DNA from: JBGSWL01 sp041752455
GTDB taxonomy: Bacteria; Pseudomonadota; Alphaproteobacteria; Rhizobiales; Rhizobiaceae
NCBI GenBank assembly: GCA_041752455.1
Contig: JBGSWL010000070.1
Coordinates: 1 to 40,568 of the forward strand
Length of the DNA: 40,568 nucleotides
Direction: 5' to 3'
The number at the start of each line of letters is the position of its first letter. Position 1 is the first letter of the stretch. Of the stretch, positions 14,718 to 22,403 are shown in pieces. The notes beneath the pieces were generated by a model that was not told the DNA's origin, ran no database searches, and saw only the letters and a list, made by a program, of their open reading frames with translations. A program made the position numbers and the translations under genes.

Positions 14718-15887
14718 ATGGCCGGTTCCGGGATGAACATACTGGTCACCGGAGCGCGCGCGCCGGTTGCGCTGCATCTGGCGCGCCTTCTCCATGGCGC
14801 CGGGCATCGGGTTGTACTGGCCGATACACCAGCGGTTGCAATTTCTGCCGCCAGTACGGCCTGTTACCGATATGTGGCATTGCCGCCGCCACGCTTTCGC
14901 CCGGCGGACTATGCCGACGCGGTCGAAGCGCTGATGGCGCAGGAAGCTATCGACCTGGTGATCCCGACCTGCGAGGAGGTGTTTCATCTGGCCATGGTTT
15001 GGCGGGCCCGCGCGCCGTCTGTGCCGCTGTTTGCACCCGGGATCGACTTGCTCGCTAAGGTGCACAACAAGTACACCTTTATTGGCCTTGTCCGCCACCT
15101 CGGTTTGTCTGCACCGGCAACCCGGCTTTTGACATCGGATACCGACATCGACCCGTTCGGCGAAATCGCGCAAGACCTTGTGTTCAAGCCCGTGTGGTCG
15201 CGGTTTGCGCGGGATGTCCTCATCCGCCCGACCCGGCTAGCGCTCGGCAAGCTTGCGCCAACGCCAGAAGCTCCGTGGATTGCGCAGGACTTTGTCGAGG
15301 GCGACGAGATCAGCGTCCATGCGTTTGCCCGCAACGGAAAGCTTGGTGCATTGGGGGCCTACCGGTCGCTGTACCGGGCCGGCAAGGGCGCTGGCGTCTG
15401 TTTCGAGCCGGTCCGCGATCCCGGAGTCACAGCCTTTGTCGAAGCCTTTGTGAGCGGGACCGATTGGACAGGCCAGATCTCGTTCGACCTGATCCGGCAA
15501 ACGGACGGCACGATCATGCCGCTGGAATGCAATCCGCGCGCGACCAGCGGCCTGCACTTCTTCTCCGAACCGACGGCGTTTTCGAGCGCGATCCTTGGCG
15601 CGGGTGCGGCCGTTGCCCCGGACGTCGATGCGATTCTGGGGGTTCGTCTGGCGCTTTGGCTCTATGGCCTGCCGCAGGCCGTCCGGAGCGGGCAACCGCG
15701 ACGGTTCTTCCATACATTTGCGCAGACCAAAGAGCTCCTTGACTGGCCCGGCGATCCTCGACCGGCGAGAGCGCAATGGCGCGCTCTGGCAGGCATCGCC
15801 AGAACCGCAATCCGCGAGCGCATGAGCCTCCAAGCGGCCGCCACGCACGATATCGAGTGGAACGGTCCGGATCAGAGTTCGATCTGA
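14718..15887 (+). CDS. ATP-grasp family ligase
   Basis: About 389 residues from ATG 14718; the ATG at 14733 (MNILVTGARAP) is also plausible because the Rossmann-like N-domain begins there. Order of motifs: nucleotide-fold start 'NILVTGARAPVALHLARLL', 'AIDLVIPTCEEVFHLA', the ATP-binding Lys in 'DLVFKPVWSRFARDV' (about 155-169), the hinge 'PWIAQDFVEGDEISVHAFA', and the metal site 'MPLECNPRATSG'. This is the carbamoyl-phosphate-synthetase/carboxylase type that couples a carboxylate to an amine or thiol through acyl-phosphate. The acceptor is unknown. It ends 16 bp inside the convergent Rieske gene, next to an acyl-metabolite operon that it may serve. Confidence 0.88.
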   Translation: MAGSGMNILVTGARAPVALHLARLLHGAGHRVVLADTPAVAISAASTACYRYVALPPPRFRPADYADAVEALMAQEAIDLVIPTCEEVFHLAMVWRARAPSVPLFAPGIDLLAKVHNKYTFIGLVRHLGLSAPATRLLTSDTDIDPFGEIAQDLVFKPVWSRFARDVLIRPTRLALGKLAPTPEAPWIAQDFVEGDEISVHAFARNGKLGALGAYRSLYRAGKGAGVCFEPVRDPGVTAFVEAFVSGTDWTGQISFDLIRQTDGTIMPLECNPRATSGLHFFSEPTAFSSAILGAGAAVAPDVDAILGVRLALWLYGLPQAVRSGQPRRFFHTFAQTKELLDWPGDPRPARAQWRALAGIARTAIRERMSLQAAATHDIEWNGPDQSSI

Positions 15888-16864
15888 AAGGTCTGCGGCT
15901 GATCCGCCGCCATCGGGCGCTCGCCAGCCAGGATCTTCGCCATGTCAGCGCGCAGAAAATCCAGCGGGCCGATCAGTGGACGCACCTCAGGGGCGAACCG
16001 CGCATTGTCGCGGGCAGATTTGAGAATGCGGCGGTCTTGCGCGAGCGCAATGTTGAACATCGGTTTGAACGCGGCTGCCATGAGAAACTCGAACCCGCCC
16101 ATGCGTGGGCCGATCAGCCAGCCGATCCCCTCGACCGTGTCGGCGTCAGCCTGACGCAGGTGAAAGGTCGTTGCAAGCGCCAGCCCTTTGGGACCCCAGT
16201 ATTCAAGTTCGGCAATTCCGGGCGCCTTGAAGCGGCCGATGGTTCGGGTCCGCCGGCCTTCGAGGAGCCGGCTGATCAGACCTTGCTGCCGGTCTTCGCC
16301 AGTGTATGAAGCCTCGATCCAGCCGTCGCCGCCGGTGACCTCGACGGTGACCCGGTGACGTTTGGCGCTCAATCCCCGCAACAAGCCCTTGTGCGTGAAA
16401 TGGGTGTGCGTCGCATCGAGGATGTTTTCGGCGGCATCCAGAACAGTTGAGGATGTTGACGACCGGACGCGGCGCGCGATGACATTCTTGCCAGCCATGC
16501 AGTGCGTGTAGGGTTCGCCGGATGGTTCGCCCATGCTGACGAATATCGCACCGCCGCGTTCGATGGCGCGGTAGCGGGGCACCCGGTAAGGCGGCACCGG
16601 TCCCAACAGGCCGGGCAGGGCAGTACACCGGCCTTGGCCGTCGAAACGCCAACCGTGGTAGGGACATTCGATATCCCCGCCGACGACGCGCCCGGCAGAC
16701 AAGGCCGCCAACCGATGCGGGCACCGGTCGAAAAGCGCTGCAATTCCGTCACCCGATCTGAACAGCACGAACGGCGACCCGTCGAGCAACACCCGCTGCG
16801 GCGCGCGGGCGACATCGGCAGCGAGCGCCACGGCCTGCCAATGGTTGTTGTCTGGCGGCGTCAC
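15872..16864 (-). CDS. Rieske non-haem iron oxygenase, alpha-type
   Basis: 330 residues from a GTG at 16864 that overlaps the previous stop (GTGA). Rieske [2Fe-2S] ligands are Cys48, His50 ('CPHR'), Cys67 and His70 ('ECPYHGW'). The catalytic domain carries the mononuclear-iron motif 'ENILDATHTHFTHKG' with His153 and His158, preceded by the bridging Asp150. This layout fits the single-component group that hydroxylates or demethylates hydrophobic molecules (sterol, carotenoid or chlorophyll-type) and takes electrons from separate reductases. No reductase or ferredoxin is adjacent. It is last in the KAS III operon and likely makes a late oxidation. Confidence 0.9.
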   Translation of the reverse strand: MTPPDNNHWQAVALAADVARAPQRVLLDGSPFVLFRSGDGIAALFDRCPHRLAALSAGRVVGGDIECPYHGWRFDGQGRCTALPGLLGPVPPYRVPRYRAIERGGAIFVSMGEPSGEPYTHCMAGKNVIARRVRSSTSSTVLDAAENILDATHTHFTHKGLLRGLSAKRHRVTVEVTGGDGWIEASYTGEDRQQGLISRLLEGRRTRTIGRFKAPGIAELEYWGPKGLALATTFHLRQADADTVEGIGWLIGPRMGGFEFLMAAAFKPMFNIALAQDRRILKSARDNARFAPEVRPLIGPLDFLRADMAKILAGERPMAADQPQTFQIEL

Positions 16865-17976
16865 AGTTCGAACCTCTGCAGCAGGGGAACGCCGATACGC
16901 CCGAGGACCCACTCCATGATGCGTGTCGCCACCCGTTGCCGCGGCGACAGATGCGCGACATGGACCGCCATGTATTCGATGGCAGGACGAGCGCCCCGCT
17001 TTCGCTTGAATTCAGCCGCACCGGCACTGATGTTGAAAAAGAGGCCGCGTTCCCGGGCATGATCCTGCGCCATGGCCATCACCATCCGGTACAATCCTTC
17101 GCGCTGCGGCCGTGACGTGTCATAGCCGACGATCGGTTGGGTCAATGTGGAGCCATTTTCAAACAGGCCGGTGACAGCGACAAGGTCGCCGTCAGAACCG
17201 CGCAGCCCCATGAGCTGAAGAATGCCGCGGGAATGCATCTCGGCAATGTAGAGCGCAGTGTATTGCGGATTGAGCGGCGTGTATTTTTCCAGGTACAGCA
17301 TCGCGTAAAGCCGTTCGCAGCGCCGGTAGTCTGCTCCGGTGAATTCGTCATTTCCGACAAACCGGTACGGCGTCCGGCGCAAAAGGCTCCAGTCGGATTT
17401 CATGTCCTTTGTCATGGCTTGGCGGTCGAGCGCCGCTGCGATGTAGATCTGGCGCGATGCCAGCATGCGAAATCCTTCCGCCCGGAGCGCGGCGATCGAT
17501 ACCGGATCGGCAATGTCATTGAGCGAGCGGATGACGATGGCGCGGTCGGCAAACCGCGTCACAAGGTCTTGCCGGATTGCGGCTGCGGTCTTGCGGTCGA
17601 TCAGCGGCACCGGGTTGGTCGAGAACAACCAGTTGTTGACCTGTACCTGATGATCAAGCCCGCTGGCGCGCACCAGCGGCGCGCAGGCGCCGATCAACGC
17701 CCGGACCAGAACGCGCACCATGGGAACCTCCGAAAAATTGCGGGTTTCATCGATGGCATAGTCGATATAGGCGCTGGAAGGACGGCAGATATAGCAGTTC
17801 GGCTGCGTGCCCGCGTCGTTGAGCGTGACCGGAAACGTCTGGTCGCCGACCTCCAGGGTCTCCACCTGTGTCGCCAGGTTGCCGATCAGGTCGCCGGTCG
17901 GGACCGCTTTGAAAAGCGCAACGAATTCCGCGACTTTCGCCGGACTGTTCTCGACCAGATCGACTTGTGTGCTCAT
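16861..17976 (-). CDS. GNAT-like acyltransferase (BioF2/CelD type), unknown substrate
   Basis: 371 residues from ATG 17976, overlapping the preceding stop by 4 bases (ATGA). The N-terminal half has a distinctive 'PNCYICRPSSAYIDYAIDE' segment (about 69-87) and 'NNWLFSTNP'. The C-terminal half looks like a GNAT acyltransferase core: 'GLRGSDGDLVAVTGLFENG', a strand-loop-helix 'REGLYRMVMAMAQDHARERG' and 'FNISAGAAEFKRKRGARP', the last reminiscent of peptidoglycan-bridge or BioF2-like transferases. No signal peptide. The acyl donor may be the product of the KAS III and adenylate-forming partners. The family call is moderate; the function is inferred only from operon position. Confidence 0.65.
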   Translation of the reverse strand: MSTQVDLVENSPAKVAEFVALFKAVPTGDLIGNLATQVETLEVGDQTFPVTLNDAGTQPNCYICRPSSAYIDYAIDETRNFSEVPMVRVLVRALIGACAPLVRASGLDHQVQVNNWLFSTNPVPLIDRKTAAAIRQDLVTRFADRAIVIRSLNDIADPVSIAALRAEGFRMLASRQIYIAAALDRQAMTKDMKSDWSLLRRTPYRFVGNDEFTGADYRRCERLYAMLYLEKYTPLNPQYTALYIAEMHSRGILQLMGLRGSDGDLVAVTGLFENGSTLTQPIVGYDTSRPQREGLYRMVMAMAQDHARERGLFFNISAGAAEFKRKRGARPAIEYMAVHVAHLSPRQRVATRIMEWVLGRIGVPLLQRFEL

Positions 17977-19235
17977 GACGATACCGCAGAGCGGCATTCG
18001 ACCCGCCGCAGTTTGCGACCGGTGTCCAGCGGCATCGGTTCGCGCAGCACCGTCAGTTTCGCAGCCGCCCCGCGCCTCGCAAACAGGGCTTCGAGCGCCG
18101 TTGCCGCAGCGGTGACAGCATCTTCGGCAAGGTCGGGTTTCAGCGACAGTGTCACAGCCTGCGGACCGGTCTGGACAAGCCGGAAATCGTCGATGCGCCG
18201 GTCGGCATCAAGCACCGCATTGCGCAGGATGTCCGGTGTGAACAGTTGGGTGCCTCGCGAAGATGGCAGCCGGAAGATATCATCGGCGCGCCCCACGATT
18301 TCAGCGACCGTTTTCAGTGGTGACCCGCACCGGCATGGCTCCGACGCAAGGCGCATAAGATCGTTCATCCGGTATCGCGCCATGATCTGGGTCTGCCGCC
18401 TGAACTGGGTGACGAGCGGCATCACCAGTCCGTCGCCGGCAGGTTCCCATTCGAAGTGGACCGAATCTTCTGCCAGATGCAGCCCGCCATGCCGGCATGT
18501 GAGGGCAAACAACCCCTCGGTTGCCATGTAGATCTGGTCCAGCGGCAACTTGAAATAGTCCTCGATGACCGGACGATCGACCGGATCGAGCGTTTCAGCC
18601 GCCGAGAATACCCGTGTTGGCGCCAACTTGAACCCTTCGGTTGCCAAGTGCCGCAGGATTTTCGGCGGCGCGACCAGCACGGTCGGCCGGAAGGCTTCGA
18701 TATCCGCCCGCCAGGCGTCCGGACCCAGCGTCAGGTCAAAAAATCGCAGGTCGATCCGCCCGGTGCGGCGGGCACTGTCGTAAAGCCCGGTGTTTTGCGG
18801 CAGGATGATCGCGATGCGCTGGCACTGCCAGAGCAGGTCACTGACGGTTTTTGCGAGGATCGTTCCGAGCCATCGGAAGCGCTCGGCGTCGGAGATCACG
18901 AAAAGCCCGCGATTTCCGCTGGTTCCGGTGCTTGCACCAACCGTCAGCCGCCCGACGGGCTTGTTCGCCTTGATTGCCGCCCAGGCCTCGTCAGCCGTGA
19001 TGCCATGGATGTTGAAGCGCTCGAACTGTGCCATCACCAGCGCCTTGTCGACAATGGGAAGATCAGTCAGCGACTGCGGCGCCGTGCCATAGAACGGCGC
19101 GCGGGGCAGGTCATGTGCCAGCCAATGGGCGAGGCGACGATGCTGCCATCGCTCGAATGCGTCCCGCGGCAGGCCGGGGCGCGAGACCCGCCGCGTCACG
19201 GCAAATGACGTGACCGCTTCCGCGAGCGCTATCAT
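17973..19235 (-). CDS. Coenzyme F390 synthetase-like adenylate-forming enzyme
   Basis: 420 residues from ATG 19235, overlapping the preceding stop by 4 bases. The frame stays open further upstream, but that part matches the previous gene in another frame. The AMP-binding loop is 'LTVGASTGTSGNRGLFVISD' (about 97-116), followed by 'PTVLVAPPKILRHLA', 'RVFSAAETLDP', and 'IYMATEGLFALTC', the A5-like motif of PaaK/F390-synthetase relatives. 'RYRMNDLMRL' and 'CRCGSP', with paired Cys, fit the same subfamily. Coenzyme F390 itself is archaeal, so in proteobacteria this subgroup must activate another acid; fatty or aromatic acyl groups are likely. It is the centre of the six-gene operon. Confidence 0.85.
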   Translation of the reverse strand: MIALAEAVTSFAVTRRVSRPGLPRDAFERWQHRRLAHWLAHDLPRAPFYGTAPQSLTDLPIVDKALVMAQFERFNIHGITADEAWAAIKANKPVGRLTVGASTGTSGNRGLFVISDAERFRWLGTILAKTVSDLLWQCQRIAIILPQNTGLYDSARRTGRIDLRFFDLTLGPDAWRADIEAFRPTVLVAPPKILRHLATEGFKLAPTRVFSAAETLDPVDRPVIEDYFKLPLDQIYMATEGLFALTCRHGGLHLAEDSVHFEWEPAGDGLVMPLVTQFRRQTQIMARYRMNDLMRLASEPCRCGSPLKTVAEIVGRADDIFRLPSSRGTQLFTPDILRNAVLDADRRIDDFRLVQTGPQAVTLSLKPDLAEDAVTAAATALEALFARRGAAAKLTVLREPMPLDTGRKLRRVECRSAVSS

Positions 19236-20059
19236 GTGCGCAGATCTGGCAGATGGTCGTGGGCGGTCGGCGCCGGATCGTGGCAAAGCACCAGATCCCC
19301 GCCGCCTTCCACAAAGCGGCGCAGCAGCGTCGAGGTTGTATTGAGCGCTGCATGATCTTCTGCGATCAGTCGCGCCGGGTAGCCGGGGGCGCGATCTTCG
19401 ATCAGCGCAGCGCGCAGCCATTGGGCGTCGACTGCGTAGAGCAGCGGCTGGTCTGCTGCTGGAAACAGGATGCCGAAATGCCCGTCGGCATGGCCCGGAA
19501 GATCAATCGCGATGATGCTGCCATCGCCGAACAGATCGGCTCCACCGGGCAGACCACCGGAGGGGCCCGTATGCGGCAGGCTGGAAAGGCCAATCAAGCG
19601 ATTGCCGAAATCGGCGGGGATCAATTCGGGGAACACGCCGTGGCGAAGATTGCCGATCGCCGACCGGTGCCGGATGCGGTTCCACGCATGGTCGCAGGCG
19701 ATGAACCGCGCGTGCGGAAATTGCGCCAGCCCCGACACATGGTCAGCATGGAAATGGCTGACGATCACGTGGCGGATGTCGTCCGGTGTGAGGCCGAAGC
19801 TTGCCAGAAACGGTTCTGGCTGGCCGCTATCGACTAGTCTTGCGCCCAGCAGCCGCCAATAGGCCCTGAGTGCAAACCCGCGCTTGCGCCCGGTCGCCGC
19901 ATGGGGCGTGTAGCCGGTATCGATCAGCACCGGCCCGATAGTCGGGTGGATCACCAGGCCATAGCGCACAGCTAGATCGAGTTGGTGTTTCCCGCCACCG
20001 CGCAGGATCAGGGATTCCCGCGCCGGCACACTGCTGCCGATGGCAAAGTGGGGCCGCAT
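19232..20059 (-). CDS. Metallo-beta-lactamase-fold hydrolase
   Basis: 275 residues from ATG 20059; a GTG at 20062 is the alternative. Either start overlaps the SDR stop (TGATG or GTGA). The zinc-binding motif HFHADH is at 102-107 (His102, His104, Asp106, His107). Later ligands are probably in 'DLPGHADGHFGI', the Asp of 'LYAVDAQW', and 'VLCHDP'. It resembles the lactonase/glyoxalase-II branch, including N-acyl-homoserine lactonases ('SHFHADHVSG', 'LIDTGYTP'). In the operon it may hydrolyse a thioester or lactone intermediate. No signal peptide, so cytosolic. Confidence 0.88.
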   Translation of the reverse strand: MRPHFAIGSSVPARESLILRGGGKHQLDLAVRYGLVIHPTIGPVLIDTGYTPHAATGRKRGFALRAYWRLLGARLVDSGQPEPFLASFGLTPDDIRHVIVSHFHADHVSGLAQFPHARFIACDHAWNRIRHRSAIGNLRHGVFPELIPADFGNRLIGLSSLPHTGPSGGLPGGADLFGDGSIIAIDLPGHADGHFGILFPAADQPLLYAVDAQWLRAALIEDRAPGYPARLIAEDHAALNTTSTLLRRFVEGGGDLVLCHDPAPTAHDHLPDLRT

Positions 20060-21033
20060 CACCGGGCTCCTTGCGAAAATGTGCGGTCAAGCCCTTCTGC
20101 AAAGCTGACCTTCGGGCGCCAGTCCAGCCGGTGCGCCGCCTTGGTGATGTCGAGGCTTTGGGCATAGGCAAAAAGCCCCAGCCCGTAGCGCGTCACCATC
20201 GGTTCGCGGTCCCCCGGAAGCAGCAGCGTGAGGTGTTCGACAACGCCCGCAACGGCCATTGCCGCAGATAGCGATACAGGTCTCCAACGCGCAGTGATCC
20301 CGGCGCGCGCGCAGGCCTCATCGGCGATCATGCGAACGGGAAGAACCTCGCCGCTTGAGACGTTGTAGATTTCGCCGCAGGCCGAGGCATCGGCGGCAAG
20401 GGCAGCCATGATGGCATCGACGACGTCGTCCACATGGGTGAGATCGATCCGCGCAGCACCGTTCCGCAATAGCGGGAGCGGGCGCTTTTGTGCCGCCTGC
20501 AACAGCCGCGGCAGAAGTGCCGTGTCGCCCGATCCGAAAATGCCGCGTGGGCGCAGCACGATGGCGCGCTGTTCAAGGTCGGCAAGGACGATCTCTTCCG
20601 CTGCCCGTTTGGTCCGCGCATAATGGTTGACCGGCGGCGGTAGCGCGATGGTTTCCGGTACCTGCAGCCGGTCGCGCCAGTCAAAATAGACCGAAGGCGT
20701 CGATATGAGAACGAACCGCCCGACGCCTTGGCGCACCGCCAAGTCGACGACGTTCTGCGTGGCGGTCACATTGGCGCGCACAAAGTCGCCGAGCCTGCCG
20801 AAGGGTGCAGACAGCGCTGCGCAATGGACGACGGCGTCAAGTTTGTGAAGGGACGGGAAATCCGCAGGATCCGCCAGGTCACAGCGGATGACGCGATGGC
20901 CCTTGGCTGCCAGCCGGTCGCACTGTTTCCGGTCACGACCGAGTGCGACGACATCGGTTCCATGGCCGGCGAGGCGCTCGACCAGATGACCACCAAGAAA
21001 CCCGGTTGCACCGGTGACAAGAACCGATCCCAT
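20059..21033 (-). CDS. Extended SDR, NAD(P)-dependent epimerase/3-beta-HSD-like
   Basis: 324 residues from ATG 21033. The nucleotide-binding loop GATGFLGGH (8-16) is at the N-terminus and the catalytic pair Tyr138/Lys142 lies in 'NHYARTKRA', with Ser in 'LISTPSVYFDW'. 'PRGIFGSGDTALLPRLL' and 'RIDLTHVDDVVDAIMAAL' are typical of the 3-beta-hydroxysteroid dehydrogenase/OleD-like branch of extended SDRs. It probably reduces a beta-keto group made by the KAS III enzyme encoded 4 bp upstream. The same KAS III plus SDR pairing occurs in the OleA/OleD olefin and beta-lactone pathway, but OleB and OleC equivalents are not evident here. Confidence 0.88.
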   Translation of the reverse strand: MGSVLVTGATGFLGGHLVERLAGHGTDVVALGRDRKQCDRLAAKGHRVIRCDLADPADFPSLHKLDAVVHCAALSAPFGRLGDFVRANVTATQNVVDLAVRQGVGRFVLISTPSVYFDWRDRLQVPETIALPPPVNHYARTKRAAEEIVLADLEQRAIVLRPRGIFGSGDTALLPRLLQAAQKRPLPLLRNGAARIDLTHVDDVVDAIMAALAADASACGEIYNVSSGEVLPVRMIADEACARAGITARWRPVSLSAAMAVAGVVEHLTLLLPGDREPMVTRYGLGLFAYAQSLDITKAAHRLDWRPKVSFAEGLDRTFSQGAR

Positions 21034-21037
21034 GGCT

Positions 21038-22027
21038 TCAGGTCTGCATCGCCATGCCGCCGAACGAGACGCCGGCGGAGGTTCCCAGAAACAGCACTCG
21101 CGCACCTGGCGGCACCCGGCCGAGGCGGCGCGCAACATCGAAGGCAAACGGCATCGATGCGGCGATCTGGTTGCCGTGATCGCGCGAAATGTCGATCAAC
21201 TGTTCAGGCGCAAAGCCGACAAGCCGCGCCATGTGGGCGAGAGCATGCGGGCTTGCCTGATGCGGCACCACAAGGTCGACATCGTCCCGGCTCCAACCTG
21301 CTTTTGACAAGAGGTCTTCGACGAAACCGCGGAAGTGGCGCGCGGTGATCTGGAACAGCGACTTGCCATCCATCCGGAAGACCGCATGGCGCGCGAAAGC
21401 TTCTGCCTCCGTGCGAAAGTCAAAGCGCGTTCCGCCAGCACCGATCGAACAGGCATCATAGGCCGAGGAATAGGTGCGGTAGACGCTGGCGCAGATTGCG
21501 CCTTCACCGGGCGCCGCCTTGCGCAAGACTGCCGCTGCCGCGCCGTCGCCAAAAAGTGCGGCGATCTGCGGTTCGTCGGCCCAAGGCAGCGCACGGGATG
21601 CGACATCAGAAGACACGACCAGCGCCGTCTCGCACCGACCGGACGCAATATGCATCGCAGCGATATCAAGCGCGGTGAGAAATCCGAGGCATGTCGCGTT
21701 CACATCGAAGGCCGCCGCAGTGCCGTCGGAAATCCCGAGCCGTTGCATGATCAACGGCGCCATCGCGGGAAGGGGCTGATAGGGAACCCCTGAACCCGAC
21801 AGCAGCAACTGGATGGACGATGGATCGATCCCGGCATTGTCGAGCGCGGCAGAACAAGCCGATACGGCGAGGTCGATCTGGGTTTCATGCCGGCAGACAT
21901 ACCGGCTTCTGACGCCGGTTTCCCGTTCCAGAAAACCTGCTGAAAGACCACGTTCGGCGTCGATGACGGCCGACATCATGCAAAGTTCCGGCAGGGCCCG
22001 CCCTGTCCCTGCTACTGCAACCTGCAT
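21038..22027 (-). CDS. Beta-ketoacyl-ACP synthase III-like condensing enzyme
   Basis: 329 residues, the FabH length. The catalytic triad is visible: Cys113 in 'VNATCLGFLTAL', His256 in 'VPHQASPHAL', and Asn286 in 'DHGNQIAASMP'. The C-terminal 'LFLGTSAGVSFGGMAMQT' is typical of KAS III. The enzyme joins an acyl-CoA to malonyl-ACP, or to another acyl thioester in OleA-like members. The usual FabH start 'YLP' is replaced by 'VAVAGTGRALPELCMMSAVI', so it is a divergent paralogue and unlikely to be the housekeeping FabH. It is the first gene of the six-gene operon; the promoter should lie at 22028-22200, where I saw no clear boxes. Confidence 0.92.
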   Translation of the reverse strand: MQVAVAGTGRALPELCMMSAVIDAERGLSAGFLERETGVRSRYVCRHETQIDLAVSACSAALDNAGIDPSSIQLLLSGSGVPYQPLPAMAPLIMQRLGISDGTAAAFDVNATCLGFLTALDIAAMHIASGRCETALVVSSDVASRALPWADEPQIAALFGDGAAAAVLRKAAPGEGAICASVYRTYSSAYDACSIGAGGTRFDFRTEAEAFARHAVFRMDGKSLFQITARHFRGFVEDLLSKAGWSRDDVDLVVPHQASPHALAHMARLVGFAPEQLIDISRDHGNQIAASMPFAFDVARRLGRVPPGARVLFLGTSAGVSFGGMAMQT

Positions 22028-22205
22028 GAATGCACCGATTGGACCATCGATCGAGTTCGCGGATATGCGCCAGAAAGCGCAGCACTTGCAATTGGCACCC
22101 TCAGGTCAGCCGAAGCAACTGTGGCAGGATCGCGCCATTCCCGCAATGCCGCCGCCGGGCATCATGTGATGCCGGGAACCGCAGGTCGGAAGGTGTTGTT
22201 AAGAG

Positions 22206-22280
22206 TGGTACGCCCAACGGGAATCGAACCCGTGTTTTCGCCGTGAAAGGGCGACGTCCTGACCGCTAGACGATGGGCGC
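22206..22280 (-). tRNA. tRNA-Glu (TTC)
   Basis: Minus-strand 75-nt tRNA with encoded CCA. Acceptor GCGCCCA pairs with TGGGCGT (closing G-U), the T arm is GGGTTCGATTCCC, and the anticodon loop CTTTCAC gives TTC. Its 3' end faces the KAS III operon; I found no duplicate of this 3' end elsewhere in the window. Confidence 0.95.
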
Positions 22281-22403
22281 GCAGTAGGGTGACGCGGTCT
22301 ATAAGCACAATTGCCGGGAGCCGCAACCCCGCTCAGATGATCGAATGGGAAAAAACGTAACCGAACCCGCACCATCGGACAGGCCAATCGGCTGAAGGCC
22401 GCG

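Noticed and set aside
22026..22169. 47-codon plus-strand ORF (MNAPIGPSIEF...) divergent from KAS III
   Set aside because: No ribosome-binding site, ATG overlaps the KAS III start, and codon third positions look mixed. It could be real but I cannot support it.
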